From an uncultured Saprospiraceae bacterium (GTDB taxonomy: Bacteria > Bacteroidota > Bacteroidia > Chitinophagales > Saprospiraceae): a stretch of DNA of 51,969 nucleotides. Numbering within the stretch: the stretch's first letter is position 1; the number at the start of each line of letters is the position of its first letter. The stretch is taken from positions 1 to 51,969 of the forward strand of contig CALLMH010000041.1 in the NCBI GenBank assembly GCA_938007965.1, given 5' to 3'. Positions 16,665 to 29,300 of this stretch are shown in pieces. A program made the position numbers and the translations under genes. Under the pieces are notes generated by a model. The model ran no database searches, was not told the DNA's origin, and worked only from the letters and a program-made list of their open reading frames with translations.

Positions 16665-19286
16665 CTATAATAATGACTTCATTTTTTCGAAAGCACTATT
16701 CAACCCATCAGGATTCTTACCTCCTGCAGTTGCAAAGAATGGTTGTCCACCACCTCCGCCGCCTACTTCTTTGGCGAGATCTCTGATTATATTTCCAGCA
16801 TGAAGATCTTTTGATTTGGTAAGAGAATCAGAAATAAGTAACATCAACTGTACCTTGTTTTCATCTACAAGTCCAAATAAGACGGCCGCCTCTCCAAGAT
16901 CATTTGCAATATTATTTGCTAGCGTTTTTGCTGTTTTACTATCAATTCCTTTCAGTTTTTGGGTCACGAGTTTGACACCATTGATATCTATGGCACCTTT
17001 TACGAGATCATTTTTCATGTTTCCAGCTTGTGCCGCCATTAGGGCTTCAATCTCCTTTTTGAGAGATTTGTTCTCGTCCTGCATATCTACCACAGACTTG
17101 TGCACATCCTTAGTCCCTTTGAATAGATTTTTAATCTTACCTAAAGTATTTATTTTTTCGTTTACATACCTTTCCGCACTATTTGCAGTGATAGCTTCTA
17201 TCCTTCTCACTCCAGCTGAGACACCGGCTTCGCTTGTGATTTTGAATAGTCCGATCTGTCCAGTTCTACCTACATGACATCCTCCGCAGAGCTCCCTCGA
17301 AAAATCTCCATCGAATGTAATCATACGTACATGATCCCCATACTTTTCTCCAAATAGCATTGTAGCTCCTGCCTTCTTAGCTTCTTCGATTGAAATACTT
17401 CTATGCTCTTCTAGTGCTATATTTTCTCTTATTTTATTATTTACGATTGTTTCGATACGAGCTACTTCTTCATTCGTCATTCTTTGAAAATGAGAAAAAT
17501 CGAATCTCAAGTACGCATCTTTTACCAATGATCCTTTTTGCTGCACGTGTGTTCCGAGTACTTCGTTGAGCGCTGCATGTAAGAGATGTGTTGCAGAGTG
17601 ATTATTTTCTGTGAGTGATCTTTTTTCACTATCAATCACAGCCTCTACCGATCCTTCCATTTGAGATGGTAGTTTATTCACATAATGGATGATGAGGTTG
17701 TTTTCTTTTTTGGTGTCGATCACTTTTATGGTTTCACCGCCTATTTTGATATATCCTGTATCACCTACCTGACCTCCACCTTCTGGGTAGAATGGAGTTT
17801 TATTCAATACGATTTGGTAGATTGGCTTACCTTTTTGGCTCAGTGTTCTGTGCTTTAATATTCTAGCATCAGCCACATCGTGATCATCGTAACCTACAAA
17901 TGCTACATTATTATCATCTAGGATAGAAATCCAATCACCGGTTTCTCTTTTTGCGTCAGCACGCGCTCTTTCTCTTTGTTCTGTAAGCGCGACCTCGAAT
18001 CCTTGCTCATCGAGTGTCCATCCTTTCTCCTCCGCTATCAGTCGAGTAAGATCGATAGGAAATCCATACGTATCATATAATTCGAATGCTTGCTTTCCAT
18101 CTAGATTATTGTCCTGTACTTCTAGAGAGTCTATTCTTTTTAGCCCACCTTCTAGTGTCCGTAAGAATGATTTTTCCTCTGCTAATATCACCTTAGATAC
18201 GAAGTCCTCTTGCGCTTTGAGTTCTGGAAATACGTCGGCAAACTTATCTGCCAAAATCGAGACCATAGTATGCAAGAAAGGTTCCTTAATATCTAACGCC
18301 GAGTAATAGTATCTTACAGCTCTTCTTAAGATCCTACGGATTACATATCCAGCGCCTGTATTGCTAGGCGATTCTCCATCAGCGATCGTAAAACTTACCG
18401 CTCTCAAGTGATCTACCAATACACGCATAGCCACATCAGAAATCGGAGCATCTTCATATTTACCATGATACTTGACTCCAGATTTTTCTTCTATAAATGT
18501 GATGAATGGAGCGAATACATCGGTATCATAATTAGAATACTTACCCTGCATTGCCATGCATAATCTCTCGAATCCCATACCTGTATCGATATGTTTATCA
18601 GGTAGGTCTACCAGTGATCTGTCTGCTTTTCTATTGAATTGTATGAAGACCAGATTCCATATTTCTATCACCATTGGATCATCCATATTCACCAGCGTAG
18701 CACCATCTACTTTTGCTCTATCTTCATCTGATCGAAGGTCTATATGTAATTCGGAGCATGGTCCACATGGTCCTACATCTCCCATTTCCCAGAAGTTGTC
18801 TTCTTTGCCACAATATAGTATGTGCTCTTTTGGGAGATGAGCTTCCCACATTTTTGCTGCCTCTTCATCGGCTTCAAGGCCTTCACTATCATCACCGCCG
18901 AATACGGTAGCATATATTCTGTCAGGATCTAATCCATACTCTTTGGTCAGTAATTCCCAAGCCCAGTCTATCGCTTCTTTTTTAAAATAATCTCCAAAAG
19001 ACCAGTTGCCTAGCATCTCGAACATGGTATGGTGGTAGGAGTCTCGACCTACTTCTTCAAGATCATTATGCTTTCCAGATACCCTGAGACATTTCTGAGT
19101 ATCAGCCATTCGTCTTACTTCTGGAGTCTTATCTCCAAGAAAGTAATCTTTGAATTGATTCATACCTGCATTGGTAAACATCAATGTCGGATCATCCTTC
19201 ACTACCAAAGGTGCTGACGGTACTATTTTATGATCTTTTGATTCGAAAAAATCAAAAAACTTCTGTCTAATTTCGTTCGCTTTCAT
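16665..19286 (-). CDS. alaS: Alanyl-tRNA synthetase
   Basis: I start this gene at the ATG at 19286, giving 873 residues beginning MKANEIRQKFFDFFESKDHK; the open frame extends 24 codons further upstream but that stretch is not conserved. The catalytic class II core has MFTNAGMNQFKDYFLG and FWEMGDVGPCGPCSELH. The editing domain has HSATHLLHAAL and a CGGCHVGRTG zinc motif. The C-terminal end has GGGGGGQPFFATAGG typical of the C-Ala domain. Length agrees with the family (~875). The gene is transcribed divergently from an M23 peptidase, an arrangement I have seen noted in other Bacteroidota, though I cannot confirm it here. Confidence 0.97.
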   Translation of the reverse strand: MKANEIRQKFFDFFESKDHKIVPSAPLVVKDDPTLMFTNAGMNQFKDYFLGDKTPEVRRMADTQKCLRVSGKHNDLEEVGRDSYHHTMFEMLGNWSFGDYFKKEAIDWAWELLTKEYGLDPDRIYATVFGGDDSEGLEADEEAAKMWEAHLPKEHILYCGKEDNFWEMGDVGPCGPCSELHIDLRSDEDRAKVDGATLVNMDDPMVIEIWNLVFIQFNRKADRSLVDLPDKHIDTGMGFERLCMAMQGKYSNYDTDVFAPFITFIEEKSGVKYHGKYEDAPISDVAMRVLVDHLRAVSFTIADGESPSNTGAGYVIRRILRRAVRYYYSALDIKEPFLHTMVSILADKFADVFPELKAQEDFVSKVILAEEKSFLRTLEGGLKRIDSLEVQDNNLDGKQAFELYDTYGFPIDLTRLIAEEKGWTLDEQGFEVALTEQRERARADAKRETGDWISILDDNNVAFVGYDDHDVADARILKHRTLSQKGKPIYQIVLNKTPFYPEGGGQVGDTGYIKIGGETIKVIDTKKENNLIIHYVNKLPSQMEGSVEAVIDSEKRSLTENNHSATHLLHAALNEVLGTHVQQKGSLVKDAYLRFDFSHFQRMTNEEVARIETIVNNKIRENIALEEHRSISIEEAKKAGATMLFGEKYGDHVRMITFDGDFSRELCGGCHVGRTGQIGLFKITSEAGVSAGVRRIEAITANSAERYVNEKINTLGKIKNLFKGTKDVHKSVVDMQDENKSLKKEIEALMAAQAGNMKNDLVKGAIDINGVKLVTQKLKGIDSKTAKTLANNIANDLGEAAVLFGLVDENKVQLMLLISDSLTKSKDLHAGNIIRDLAKEVGGGGGGQPFFATAGGKNPDGLNSAFEKMKSLL

Positions 19287-19544
19287 AAAGCAAGATTTGT
19301 ATTTAGACACCATTTGTAGATGTCGATATTTAAAAGTTAAAATGTGCCGCAAAACCAATGGCTTTCATAACTAACACTAGGTCAGTATTTTAAGCATTAC
19401 ACATAAGTTACATATCACAAAATAAAATATTTTTAGCAGTAATTTTGCAATTTAGTAATCTATTGTTAATTTTGATGACCCATATCCCCTGGACATACGT
19501 ACTCAAGTGATGGCTGCAAAAGTAGTCAAAACGACGAAAATATC

Positions 19545-20531
19545 GTGATGAAAAGAGAAAAATACGTATACAACGAACATACGCTACAGTATGAAAAACT
19601 AAAGTTAACGCCTTCTGAGAAGCTTACTAAGCTACTTGGATTGACAGTATCACTATTTATATGTTCTGCAATCATTTTTGGTATTGCTTACAAATACTTC
19701 CCTACACCTAAGGAGAAGTCACTCCAAAGAGAGAACCAGCAAATGGTCTATCACTTTGATAATCTAAAATCGGATTTTGGTAAAATAGCCGAAGATCTAA
19801 ATCAGCTTCAAAGAAAAGATGCAGATGTACATAGGATGATCTTCGGACTAGATCCTATCGATGATGCTGTATGGAACGGAGGTGTCGGTGGACATAATAA
19901 ATATGCGATGCTCGACAACTTCGAAGATACTGGAGAATTAATCTCTGAGTCACTGGAAAACGTAGATAAACTCCAACGGAAGATAGAGATACAGCGGGAA
20001 TCACTCGATATGCTCTTCGAAATGGCAAGTGCGAAAGAAAAAAAATTGGCCTCTATTCCATCTATCAAGCCAGTGGTAGAGGATAAGTTGAAGAGAAAAA
20101 TCAAGCATCTCTCAGGATATGGTATCAGATTCCACCCAGTACATAAGGTGAAGAAATTTCACAAAGGGATTGATTTTACAGCACCAGAAGGTACAGCAAT
20201 ACAAGCAACTGGAAACGGTACAGTAATCAGAGTCGAAAAGAAAAAAAGAGGATATGGCCATAATGTAGTTATAGATCATGGCTATGGCTATACGACGCTC
20301 TATGCACATATGAAAACCATGGATGTAAAGAAAGGTGAAAAAGTAATAAAAGGACAAAAAATAGGACAGATAGGTAGTACAGGAACATCAACAGCGCCTC
20401 ACCTTCACTATGAAGTAAGAATAAATGGTAAAGCTGTCAACCCGATAGATTACTGTCTTGATGGTCTTAGTCCAGCAGAATACAAAGAATTAGTTTCAAA
20501 GGCAAGTGAGGAAAATCAATCATTTGATTAG
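19545..20531 (+). CDS. M23-family peptidoglycan endopeptidase
   Basis: This 328-residue protein has an N-terminal transmembrane helix (about residues 32-50), a coiled-coil region (60-150), and a C-terminal LytM/M23 domain. Zinc ligands are visible in FHKGIDFTAPEGT (HxxxD) and PHLHYEV (HxH), with GYTTLYAHM between them. A zinc-dependent enzyme that cuts peptide cross-links of the cell wall, anchored in the inner membrane, is the expected role. The start is the ATG at 19545. TAATTTTG at 19440-19447 matches the Bacteroidota -7 consensus, but the leader from there would be about 98 bases. Confidence 0.93.
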   Translation: MMKREKYVYNEHTLQYEKLKLTPSEKLTKLLGLTVSLFICSAIIFGIAYKYFPTPKEKSLQRENQQMVYHFDNLKSDFGKIAEDLNQLQRKDADVHRMIFGLDPIDDAVWNGGVGGHNKYAMLDNFEDTGELISESLENVDKLQRKIEIQRESLDMLFEMASAKEKKLASIPSIKPVVEDKLKRKIKHLSGYGIRFHPVHKVKKFHKGIDFTAPEGTAIQATGNGTVIRVEKKKRGYGHNVVIDHGYGYTTLYAHMKTMDVKKGEKVIKGQKIGQIGSTGTSTAPHLHYEVRINGKAVNPIDYCLDGLSPAEYKELVSKASEENQSFD

Positions 20532-20565
20532 TCTCATCAAAACAAAACATTGAACTATCCTACTC

Positions 20566-20598
20566 AAGGCCAGCAATTTATTGTTGGTCTTTTTTTTG
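20566..20598 (+). terminator. Rho-independent terminator of the M23 peptidase gene
   Basis: AAGGCCAGCAA and TTGTTGGTCTT pair over 11 bp with two G-T wobbles around a TTTA loop and run into an eight-T tract. It lies 35 bases after the stop codon. Confidence 0.85.
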
Positions 20599-20604
20599 TG
20601 TACC

Positions 20605-20793
20605 AGGCATGGTCAATAGTTAGAAGGTGAAAGTCCTCTACACGCGATGTAGTGTGAAGTGTTAGCTAAGAGCAAGTGCGATACTGTGAGGTTGGGTCTG
20701 AAGGAAGCTTACGGCAAATGTCTGCCCCGACAGACTGAAACTTCATATTAAGGCGTAATTAGGTGGGTAAGTTTGCCAAACAAAACAAAGCCC
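20605..20793 (+). mobile_element. Truncated 5' part of a group II intron (domain I remnant)
   Basis: The stretch has the conserved spacing of bacterial group II intron domain I: a GGTGAAAGTCCTCTA block, then GTGTTAGCTAAGAGCAAG, then CTGTGAGG-TTGGGTCTGAAGGAAGCT, then a block ending GGGTAAGTTTGCCAAACAAA and AAGCCC. Stems GGCAAA (20713) with TTTGCC (20772) and GTCTG-CCCCGA-CAGAC are formed. No reverse-transcriptase frame and no domain V follow; instead the leader of hppA begins. This therefore appears to be a dead fragment left by an insertion or retrotransposition event. The call relies on remembered family sequence and should be tested by covariance-model search. Confidence 0.65.
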
Positions 20794-20974
20794 TATAAAT
20801 TGTAATTCAACTTTATATTGACTTATTTAATATATGTCTTTTTTCATTCTTTGGGATTTATAATAATAAATGTACTTTTAGCGCCGAATTAAAATTGTAG
20901 TAAATTATACTTTATAAAATACTATGATCAAGGAGTTCAAAAAATCAAAATTTAAAAACTAAAAAACAATCTAA

Positions 20975-23140
20975 ATGGGACAAAATTTAATGTATGTAAT
21001 TCCAGTTTTCGGTGTGTTAGCCCTGCTATTCACTTTCTGGAAATCGGGATGGGTATCCAAACAAGACGTCGGTACTGAAAAAATGGCAAAAATTGCAAGT
21101 CATATAAGTGATGGTGCTATGTCTTTCCTCAAAGCAGAATACAAAGTATTATCTATATTTGTAGTGATCGTAGCAGGATTACTAGCGTGGAGTGGAATGA
21201 CTGAAAACTCTTCATGGCTAGTAGCTGTGTCATTTGTATTGGGAGCGATATGTTCTGCATTGGCTGGTTTCATAGGTATGAAGGTGGCTACTAAAGCCAA
21301 CGTTCGTACGACAGCGGCTGCAAGGACTAGTTTAGGAAAAGCATTAGAAGTAGCTTTTGCCGGAGGTGCTGTAATGGGTCTAGGCGTCGTTGGACTTGGT
21401 GTTTTAGGATTGGGGGTTTTATTTCTCGTATATTCTAATTTGTTCGGAGTTGCTGATGCAGCTCAAGTAACGAGAGTTATAACAGTATTGACAGGATTTT
21501 CTTTTGGAGCATCTTCTATCGCATTATTTGCGAGAGTAGGAGGTGGTATCTATACAAAAGCAGCAGATGTAGGAGCTGACCTAGTAGGTAAAGTAGAAGC
21601 TGGTATTCCTGAAGATCACCCACTTAACCCTGCCACTATTGCGGATAATGTAGGTGATAATGTAGGTGATGTAGCCGGTATGGGAGCCGATCTATTCGAA
21701 TCATATGTGGGATCGATTATCGGTACTATGGTATTAGGTGCAACTTACATTGGAGTTTCTGGAGGATTTGAGACATCTAATCAATTCGGTGGAATGAATG
21801 CAGTATTACTTCCATTGGTATTGGCATCAGTAGGTATAGTTACTTCTATCATCGGTTCATTCTTCGTAAAAGTAAAAGAAGGTGGAGATCCACAAAAAGC
21901 GTTGAATACAGGAGAATTTTTATCAGCGGGTCTTATGTTGTTAGCTACTTGGGCAATCGCTCAATGGATGCTTCCTAATGGGATGGGTGGTTTCACAGCA
22001 AATGGAATCTTCTTCGCTGTACTTTGTGGTCTTGCAGCTGGTCTATTGATTGGTATGATTACAGAGCACTATACTGGTACAGGCACAGGACCTGTAAGAT
22101 CAATAGTAAAACAATCACTCACTGGTGCGGCGACAAATATTATTGCTGGTCTTGGAGTGGGAATGATTTCTACAGCGGCGCCGATCATTGTATTGGCAGC
22201 GGCTATATTAGGAGCACACCACTTTGCAGGATTGTATGGTATAGCGATTGCAGCGGTAGGTATGTTATCTAATACAGGTATCCAACTAGCGGTAGATGCT
22301 TACGGACCGATTGCTGATAATGCAGGTGGAATCGCCGAGATGGCTGAGCTTCCAAAAGAAGTGAGACAGAGAACAGATAAATTAGATGCAGTTGGTAACA
22401 CTACTGCTGCTATTGGAAAAGGATTTGCGATTGGTTCTGCTGCATTGACAGCATTGGCATTATTCGCTGCATACATGGCGACGGCAGGTATCACTTCTAT
22501 CGATATCGCGCAGCCTAAAGTGATGGCTGGTCTCTTAGTGGGTGGTATGCTTCCATTCTTATTCTCAGCACTCTCAATGAATGCAGTAGGAAAAGCTGCG
22601 ATGGATATGATCAATGAAGTAAGAAGACAATTTGCAGATATTCCAGAACTGAAAGCGGCACTTGCTGTGATGAAAAAATATGATGGAAAAGAACAAAGTG
22701 AATGGTCAGCTGCAGATATTGCAACATTCGAAGCGGCAGATGGTAAGGCAGAATATAGTAAGTGTGTAGAGATTTCTACTGCTGCATCTATCAGAGAGAT
22801 GGTTCTTCCAGGTCTTATTGCTGTAATTACTCCAGTAGTATTTGGTTTCGCTGGTGGAGCTGAGATGCTAGGTGGAGTACTCGCTGGAGTTACCGTTTGT
22901 GGTGTACTAATGGCGATCTTCCAATCGAATGCTGGAGGTGCTTGGGACAATGCTAAGAAAATGTTCGAAGAAGGAGTGGAAATCGATGGTGTAATGCACT
23001 ACAAAGGATCTGAAGCTCACAAAGCTACAGTCGTAGGAGATACAGTAGGTGATCCATTCAAAGATACTTCTGGACCATCATTGAATATCTTATTAAAATT
23101 AATGTCAGTGGTAGCGTTGGTAATCGCTCCATTCATCTAA
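20975..23140 (+). CDS. hppA: Membrane-bound pyrophosphatase, K+-dependent type
   Basis: This 721-residue polytopic protein couples pyrophosphate hydrolysis to ion transport. The PPi-binding motifs are [19 protein letters not shown] and [20 protein letters not shown], and near the C-terminus [20 protein letters not shown]. The segment [18 protein letters not shown] carries Ala478 where K+-independent members have Lys (GNTTKA), so this belongs to the K+-dependent group, which contains Na+-pumping and H+-pumping enzymes. Which ion is moved cannot be read reliably here. About 16 transmembrane segments are expected. The gene follows the group II intron fragment and ends at a strong terminator. Confidence 0.96.
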   Translation: MGQNLMYVIPVFGVLALLFTFWKSGWVSKQDVGTEKMAKIASHISDGAMSFLKAEYKVLSIFVVIVAGLLAWSGMTENSSWLVAVSFVLGAICSALAGFIGMKVATKANVRTTAAARTSLGKALEVAFAGGAVMGLGVVGLGVLGLGVLFLVYSNLFGVADAAQVTRVITVLTGFSFGASSIALFARVGGGIYTKAADVGADLVGKVEAGIPEDHPLNPATIADNVGDNVGDVAGMGADLFESYVGSIIGTMVLGATYIGVSGGFETSNQFGGMNAVLLPLVLASVGIVTSIIGSFFVKVKEGGDPQKALNTGEFLSAGLMLLATWAIAQWMLPNGMGGFTANGIFFAVLCGLAAGLLIGMITEHYTGTGTGPVRSIVKQSLTGAATNIIAGLGVGMISTAAPIIVLAAAILGAHHFAGLYGIAIAAVGMLSNTGIQLAVDAYGPIADNAGGIAEMAELPKEVRQRTDKLDAVGNTTAAIGKGFAIGSAALTALALFAAYMATAGITSIDIAQPKVMAGLLVGGMLPFLFSALSMNAVGKAAMDMINEVRRQFADIPELKAALAVMKKYDGKEQSEWSAADIATFEAADGKAEYSKCVEISTAASIREMVLPGLIAVITPVVFGFAGGAEMLGGVLAGVTVCGVLMAIFQSNAGGAWDNAKKMFEEGVEIDGVMHYKGSEAHKATVVGDTVGDPFKDTSGPSLNILLKLMSVVALVIAPFI

Positions 23141-23177
23141 GATAAATTTATATACTACTACTATTACTTACTAATAG

Positions 23178-23212
23178 AGCCACTTTCCATTGATTTGGGA
23201 AGTGGCTTTTTT
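23178..23212 (+). terminator. Rho-independent terminator of hppA
   Basis: AGCCACTTTCC and GGGAAGTGGCT pair over 11 bp (one G-T wobble) around an 8-9 base loop and run into six T residues, 38 bases after the hppA stop. Confidence 0.88.
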
Positions 23213-23282
23213 GATATGTTGATTGGCTGATGAAGGAACTCTAACCAATACTTTCTACTCGCATTGAGATTGTGCTGATTTG

Positions 23283-23316
23283 AAAAAATGCCCTTGCAAC
23301 TTATGTCACAAGGGCA
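23283..23316 (-). terminator. Rho-independent terminator of the giant surface protein gene
   Basis: On the minus strand TGCCCTTG and CAAGGGCA form a perfect 8-bp stem around a 12-base loop, followed by a run of six T residues. It lies about 72 bases after the stop of the gene at 23388. Confidence 0.8.
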
Positions 23317-23387
23317 AAGTCTATTTTGGGATAGAACTTGATCTGTTATATACCGAGGTTACTAATCTCGCTAGATTTAATCGTGTT

Positions 23388-26300
23388 TTATTCGATTCTA
23401 ATCATACGCTTTACTTCACTGAACTCAGCAGCTTCCATCTTGAGGAAGAGAATGCCTCTATATTCTCCAAGTTGTTCGCCGAGTTTGAAAGCATTAGAAC
23501 CTTCGTTGTAATTATTCGACGATTTATATATCAGTTTCCCGCTGCCGTCAAATATCTTGAATGTAACTTCCATTGCTTCTGGCAAACTAAATTCTACAGT
23601 AGTTTCTGATAAGAAGGGATTCGGCTTATTTTGAGCTAATATGACATCAGTCATTTCTGCGTCTCTGAATCTAAGGTCAATATCCATCGACTCATCATCT
23701 GTATTATATGCTATGGCAGATGTAATATCAGAATTTATTTTTAAGATGTTTGACAATCTAGCGGTAACATTAGCTTCCATGACCAATTGGAAATATGGTA
23801 CACCAGCTGCTATTGATTTACCGTCGATATTGTGCCATGCGACAGTCATCTGACCAGGTTTTATGATCGTACTGTGATAATCTTTCATGTCTATCCCTAT
23901 CGGGACAATATCTATAAACGACATAGCTTCATCGTCCCAAGTAATAGTCATCTGCATCGCTTCCAGATCCACATTTGAGGTACTTACTAGATCTATATAC
24001 ACTTGATCATCTCTTCGGATTACCATATCATTGGTTATGATACCTAGTGTGTTTGCTCCTCTTTTTTCAACAGTCCCAGCTCCTAATAGGCTTTCTGCAC
24101 TATTATTTACATCTCCTATTTTCACACCAATAAAATCAGCATCTACTGCCTGTGATGATTCCGCTTGAAGAATAAGTTCTTCGGTAAATGGCCATGGATC
24201 AGTCGAGCCATCCATTGACTCATTTTTAGATACGAATCTCCAAGATGCATTCTCATCAAGTGATAGATTTATACCGAGAATGAGTTTTCTCAAATCTAAT
24301 AAATCTGCTGCGGTCAATGACTCATTATTGTCGATATCTGCGGCGATCATCTTATAAGGGGATGCCAATTCTGATATGCCTAAGATGTGTCTTTGGATCA
24401 GTACTAGATCTAGCGTCGTTACACCATCGAGGTAGTCTTTGTCTCTATCTACTTGAATTTGGTAATCATTCTCCATCTCTAAGTCGTTGAAAATGTAGGC
24501 ACCGTCTTCTTCGGTCATTACTTCATCATCCATCTCTGCCCCTAAGATTGTGACCATTGCTTCAGGTATAGCGATATTATTTTCAGTTACTATCTTACCC
24601 TGTACGCCTGGTGGTACTTCAGAATCCTGAACAGTAATATTCGATGTGCAAAATGATTGGTTTCCAGCTTCGTCAGTAATCCACATTTCTAATACGACTA
24701 CTCCCACATCTGAATTATCAAATGTTACTAAATTATCATTGATATCAGAAGAGAACGATATGCTTAAATCTTCTTGAGCCGTACAGTTATCAAAACTATT
24801 CTGATTGATGTCTGAGGCCCACAATTCTACCGTCGAATTACCAGATAAGTTGATACTGAGACCATCTAGACATATTGGAGTAGGGTCTTTGCATTCTTTT
24901 ACAGTAATCAAATATTCACAGCTGCTATTGATATTTCCACATCTGTCTTCTACTTCCCACATTACATTATGTATACCAGCTTCAACTTGATGAGAGAATG
25001 ATGCACTTGTGCCAGTGATATCATTTGCAGTATTATTATCATTACCGATATCAATCCTATATGCGTAATATAAATTTTGAGCATCAGCCATGCAGTCATC
25101 TTCTGCCGCTATACTCAGGCTTACAGTAGCTTCACACGCATTGCCAGGAGCACAGATGAGCGTATCATTACAAGCGGTAAGAATGGTAGCTGGTACATCA
25201 TTTTCGATATTGATAAATTGCTCGTACCTCCATAGTCCAGGATTGTTGGCATCTCCATTAGAGTTGTCATATTGGCACCAATCTATTACTTTCCATTTAC
25301 GTTTTACTACAGGGCAGCTTGTAAGGGGATAGTTGAATAGTTGATCTTTGAATGATACGGCTACTTGCGAACAATTATCATTATTCAATAACACAGGGGC
25401 ACCAGCTATTGATGTATCTGGTGCTGGATTTGCACATTGATTCCATACGAAGTTGGCTGGCCATATGATATCATTTCCTGTGAATGGATTGACATCCTCT
25501 TTGAATATAAACTGCTGTACCGTGAGAGAATCATTTCCATTATTGAATTTAAAGAATCGTATGATTGTATCTCTTCCACATGCGCCAGGTAGGAATTCAC
25601 TCGTTTCAGTCACAGTGGTCATGTCACAAGTATTGGTATATAGGCCATCTTGACCAGCAATACTATCAAAATCATAGAACGAATCCTCTATTCTAATATC
25701 TTCTTGATCAGTTACATCAGCCACATAAGAGCCGAATATGGATAGGTCTTGAGGATCGAATAAGAATTCACAACTGATCTCAATATTGGGTAGACCTTGC
25801 GATATATTTATGCTTTGCGTATTATTGATCGTCACTTCAGATGTACACGTGTTGATATTACCTGAATCGTCAAATACCGTTACTTCTACCATGATGGTTT
25901 TACCAATATCATCACAGCAGAATATTACGGATTTGTTATCCATCCCGTCGTTGATGCACGCTGTAGGATTATCTAATCTTACTACCGAGATCTTATTATC
26001 GAAATAGTGAGAACAATTATCGGTAATAGACTTAGCTAAAGTATCCGCTTGTACGATAGCAAATCCATCGCCACCTAGAGATACATTTAGATCTTGGCAT
26101 ACCACTACTGGAGGGATATTATCTTCTACTGTTACTCGCTGGGTCGTTGTGCGAGAAAGTCCACAATCGTTTTGTGCAGTCCATGTTACAGTAGTTGTCC
26201 CGATAGTGTATAGGTCAAATCCATAATTACTAGTTAGGAATATATCGTCCGAACAATCATCCTCGAATATTGGTCGAGGGACTTCTGAGACCAATACGCC

Positions 26301-29300
26301 ACATGTATCTAAGCTTGAATTTAAACTAATATGCATAGAATCGAGTACCTCAGGTGCTGTATCGTCCGCCAACTTCATGAAGCTGACAGAATCTTTGGTC
26401 ACGTTTCCACAACCATCAATAGCTGTATAGACGTAGGTGATTTCAAAGTCGACACAGAGATTAGGGGGCATTACTGGCGGTATGGTATCTATAGTTACTA
26501 TAGCACCACTGCATTCGTCAGAAGCGGTAAGTATCTGTGTAAGTGGCAATTTGTCATTGCACACTATGTCTGATATCGGATTCAAGGCCATATCGAAGAC
26601 AGGGCCCGTAGTATCTATTCTTATGATGTACTGAGTGTCTCTGCTTTCGTTTCCACTATCATCTGAAAGAATCCATATTCTTTGAATGCTATCATTGGCT
26701 AAGCATCCACCTGATGAAAATGTAAAGTCTGTGTATATGAGTGTATCTATTTCGCCACAATTATCCATGAAAAGAGAAGAATCTACTGTGCCAAGTATAT
26801 CAAGACTGTCTAGCGCTATGCTACAGTCTATCATTACTGATGCTGGAGCCGAAAACGAAGGCGCCATAGTATCATCTATCACGATCGTTTGTATCACTGT
26901 AGAAGAATTACTACTTGAATCTACGACCTCGTAAGTCCTCCTTATAGTATCTTCTCCTATCTCTTCTTCTGTCAAAATATTAAAAAATTCTATGCCACAA
27001 TTGTCAGAAATTGATCCTCCTGCGGCTATTACATCTTCCACTGTAAAAAATGAATCTACCGCTTCAGCCATTTCATCACACATCACCATCGTATTAGGAG
27101 GGTTGGTTACAAGTGGTGATGTAGCATCTATAACAATTATGTTGATAGCACATGTATCTCTATTTCCAAAATCATCTTCGGCATACCATATAAGCTCAGT
27201 GGTACCCATGAATAGACCAGATGGATTGTCGCTTCCTGTCAGACTATTTGTTATCTCAATATCAGTATCACAATCATCGCTAGCTGTTGGAATAGGTATA
27301 TTTACCAAGATTGCACAAGCATCGGCTGGTGCATTTACCTCGATATCTACTAAGAAATCTGCTGCACTTCCACACATGAATACTGGTGCGGTAGTATCTA
27401 CTACCATGACATTCTGAATGCAAAAAGCGGTATTCCCTGAGGAGTCTTGAACCGTATATGTAATGTCATAATTAGTAGTTGATATGGTATCAGTGCTTGA
27501 GGTTATAGACTCTATCCCACAGTTATCAGAAACTGATCCTCCGATTTGCTCAAATTCTGTAAGGTTAGTAGCGACATCATACGCTGAAAAATCACAAACT
27601 ACCAGAGTGTCAGCTGGACACATAATCACGGGTGCAATTGTATCCACTACAGTTACAGTAAATGTACAAGTATCACTCAATCCTACTGCATCCACTATAA
27701 AATATGATATAGTATGAACACCAACTGGATATACACCGTCTGCGCAATCAATCGATTTTCCAAAGTCAGAGTTTGTTGTGAGAGTTGGTAATGCGCCATC
27801 ACAATTATCGGTGAATACAGGGTCAGGAAAGTCAATATCTACGCCGCACATCGTATTGTCTGTAATATTTACAGTCGTATCTGTAGGGCATGATATGAAT
27901 TCTGGATTCGTACTATCCATGACTGTTATATTCTGAATTTCAGTTCCAGTATTACCAGTGAAATCATCAATTAGGTATGTTCTCTTTATCGTACCATCGG
28001 ACTGTATGACGTCTCCCATATGAGAGAAAGAAGAGCTGTCCAACCTACAATCGTATACGAATGCACCAGGCCCTGTCAGAAATTCTTGAACTGAAGTGTA
28101 TATAGGTGCAGCATTTGCAGTGTCACACATAATCGTAATATCATCAATGAGAATATCTGGTGAAGTCGGATCAAATACGATTAACTCAAATGTAGTATCT
28201 GACATATTTCCACATATATCTTCAGCTACAAAACTGACTGTAGCGGTATCATTGACGAATTCTGAAATCGTGAAGTAGGTAGTGTCTACTCCCGAATCGT
28301 CAGTTACGGTTGGTTCTGTGAATGTAGTGTCAAATGTACAATCAGCATGAACCAGCTGGAGGAATTGAGTAAATACATTACTGATTACGGGCGGTTCATT
28401 ATCTGCAAGTACATCCCCATCAGTGACTATGATCGTGTGTGTGGCAGTGCCAGAATTCATACTGGCATCAGTATATTGATATGTTCTTACTATTTGTAGC
28501 TGACATATTGAAGTAGTGTCGGCACTTATAAGTACTAATTCATTGTTTACTAAGCAGTTGTCGTTTACTTCTCCACCATCTAGGAAGTATTCGTCATAAT
28601 CTTCGAATGGCGGTGGTACATCTGCGAGTGTCATTACTGTATCGTTAGGCGGACTCGTCAATACTATACTTAATGTGTCTAGTAAATTAATCATCAACTC
28701 ACACGAACTGCTATTGCCACATCCATCTGATACTATTAATGTCACAGGAATCTCACCAGCGATCTGATTACAACTTACGAATGTCATAGCAGGTTCTGTA
28801 GTAAATACTAATTCACTACTACATTCATCTGAACTGCCATTATCAAGACTATCGGCGACAAAATTGGCATTTCCATCCTCATCAAGATAAAGCGTAAAGG
28901 TGTCTATACAGATTGCCATTGGAGCCACGGTGTCTATCGTAGTGATCATCTGATCTAGTGTATCAGCATTCATACAATTATCAGTAGCTATCCAAGATCT
29001 TGTGAATGATATTTCCCCTGTACAATCAGCTGAGAGTACTACCGAATCTTTATCGATATATGTGATTGCTGGCATAGCATCACAATTGTCCATTACATTT
29101 GTTGGTTGGCCCGTTACCGATAGATCCTGAGTCATAGAACAATCTACACTGATGTCTACTGGTATGGTAAATGTAGGTTTGGTTTCATCCACTATAATAA
29201 TGGTCTGTGTACAAACTCCCGTATTATTATCAGAGTCGGTAACTGTGTATGTTCTTTCTATTGTGAATGGGCATGATGCGTTCGTGATCATATCATTACT

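Noticed and set aside
19287-19358. Upstream in-frame extension of alaS by 24 codons
   Set aside because: The conserved alanyl-tRNA synthetase N-terminus begins at the ATG at 19286.
20605-20793. Considered as a riboswitch in front of hppA
   Set aside because: The conserved blocks fit group II intron domain I instead, and no aptamer class matches.
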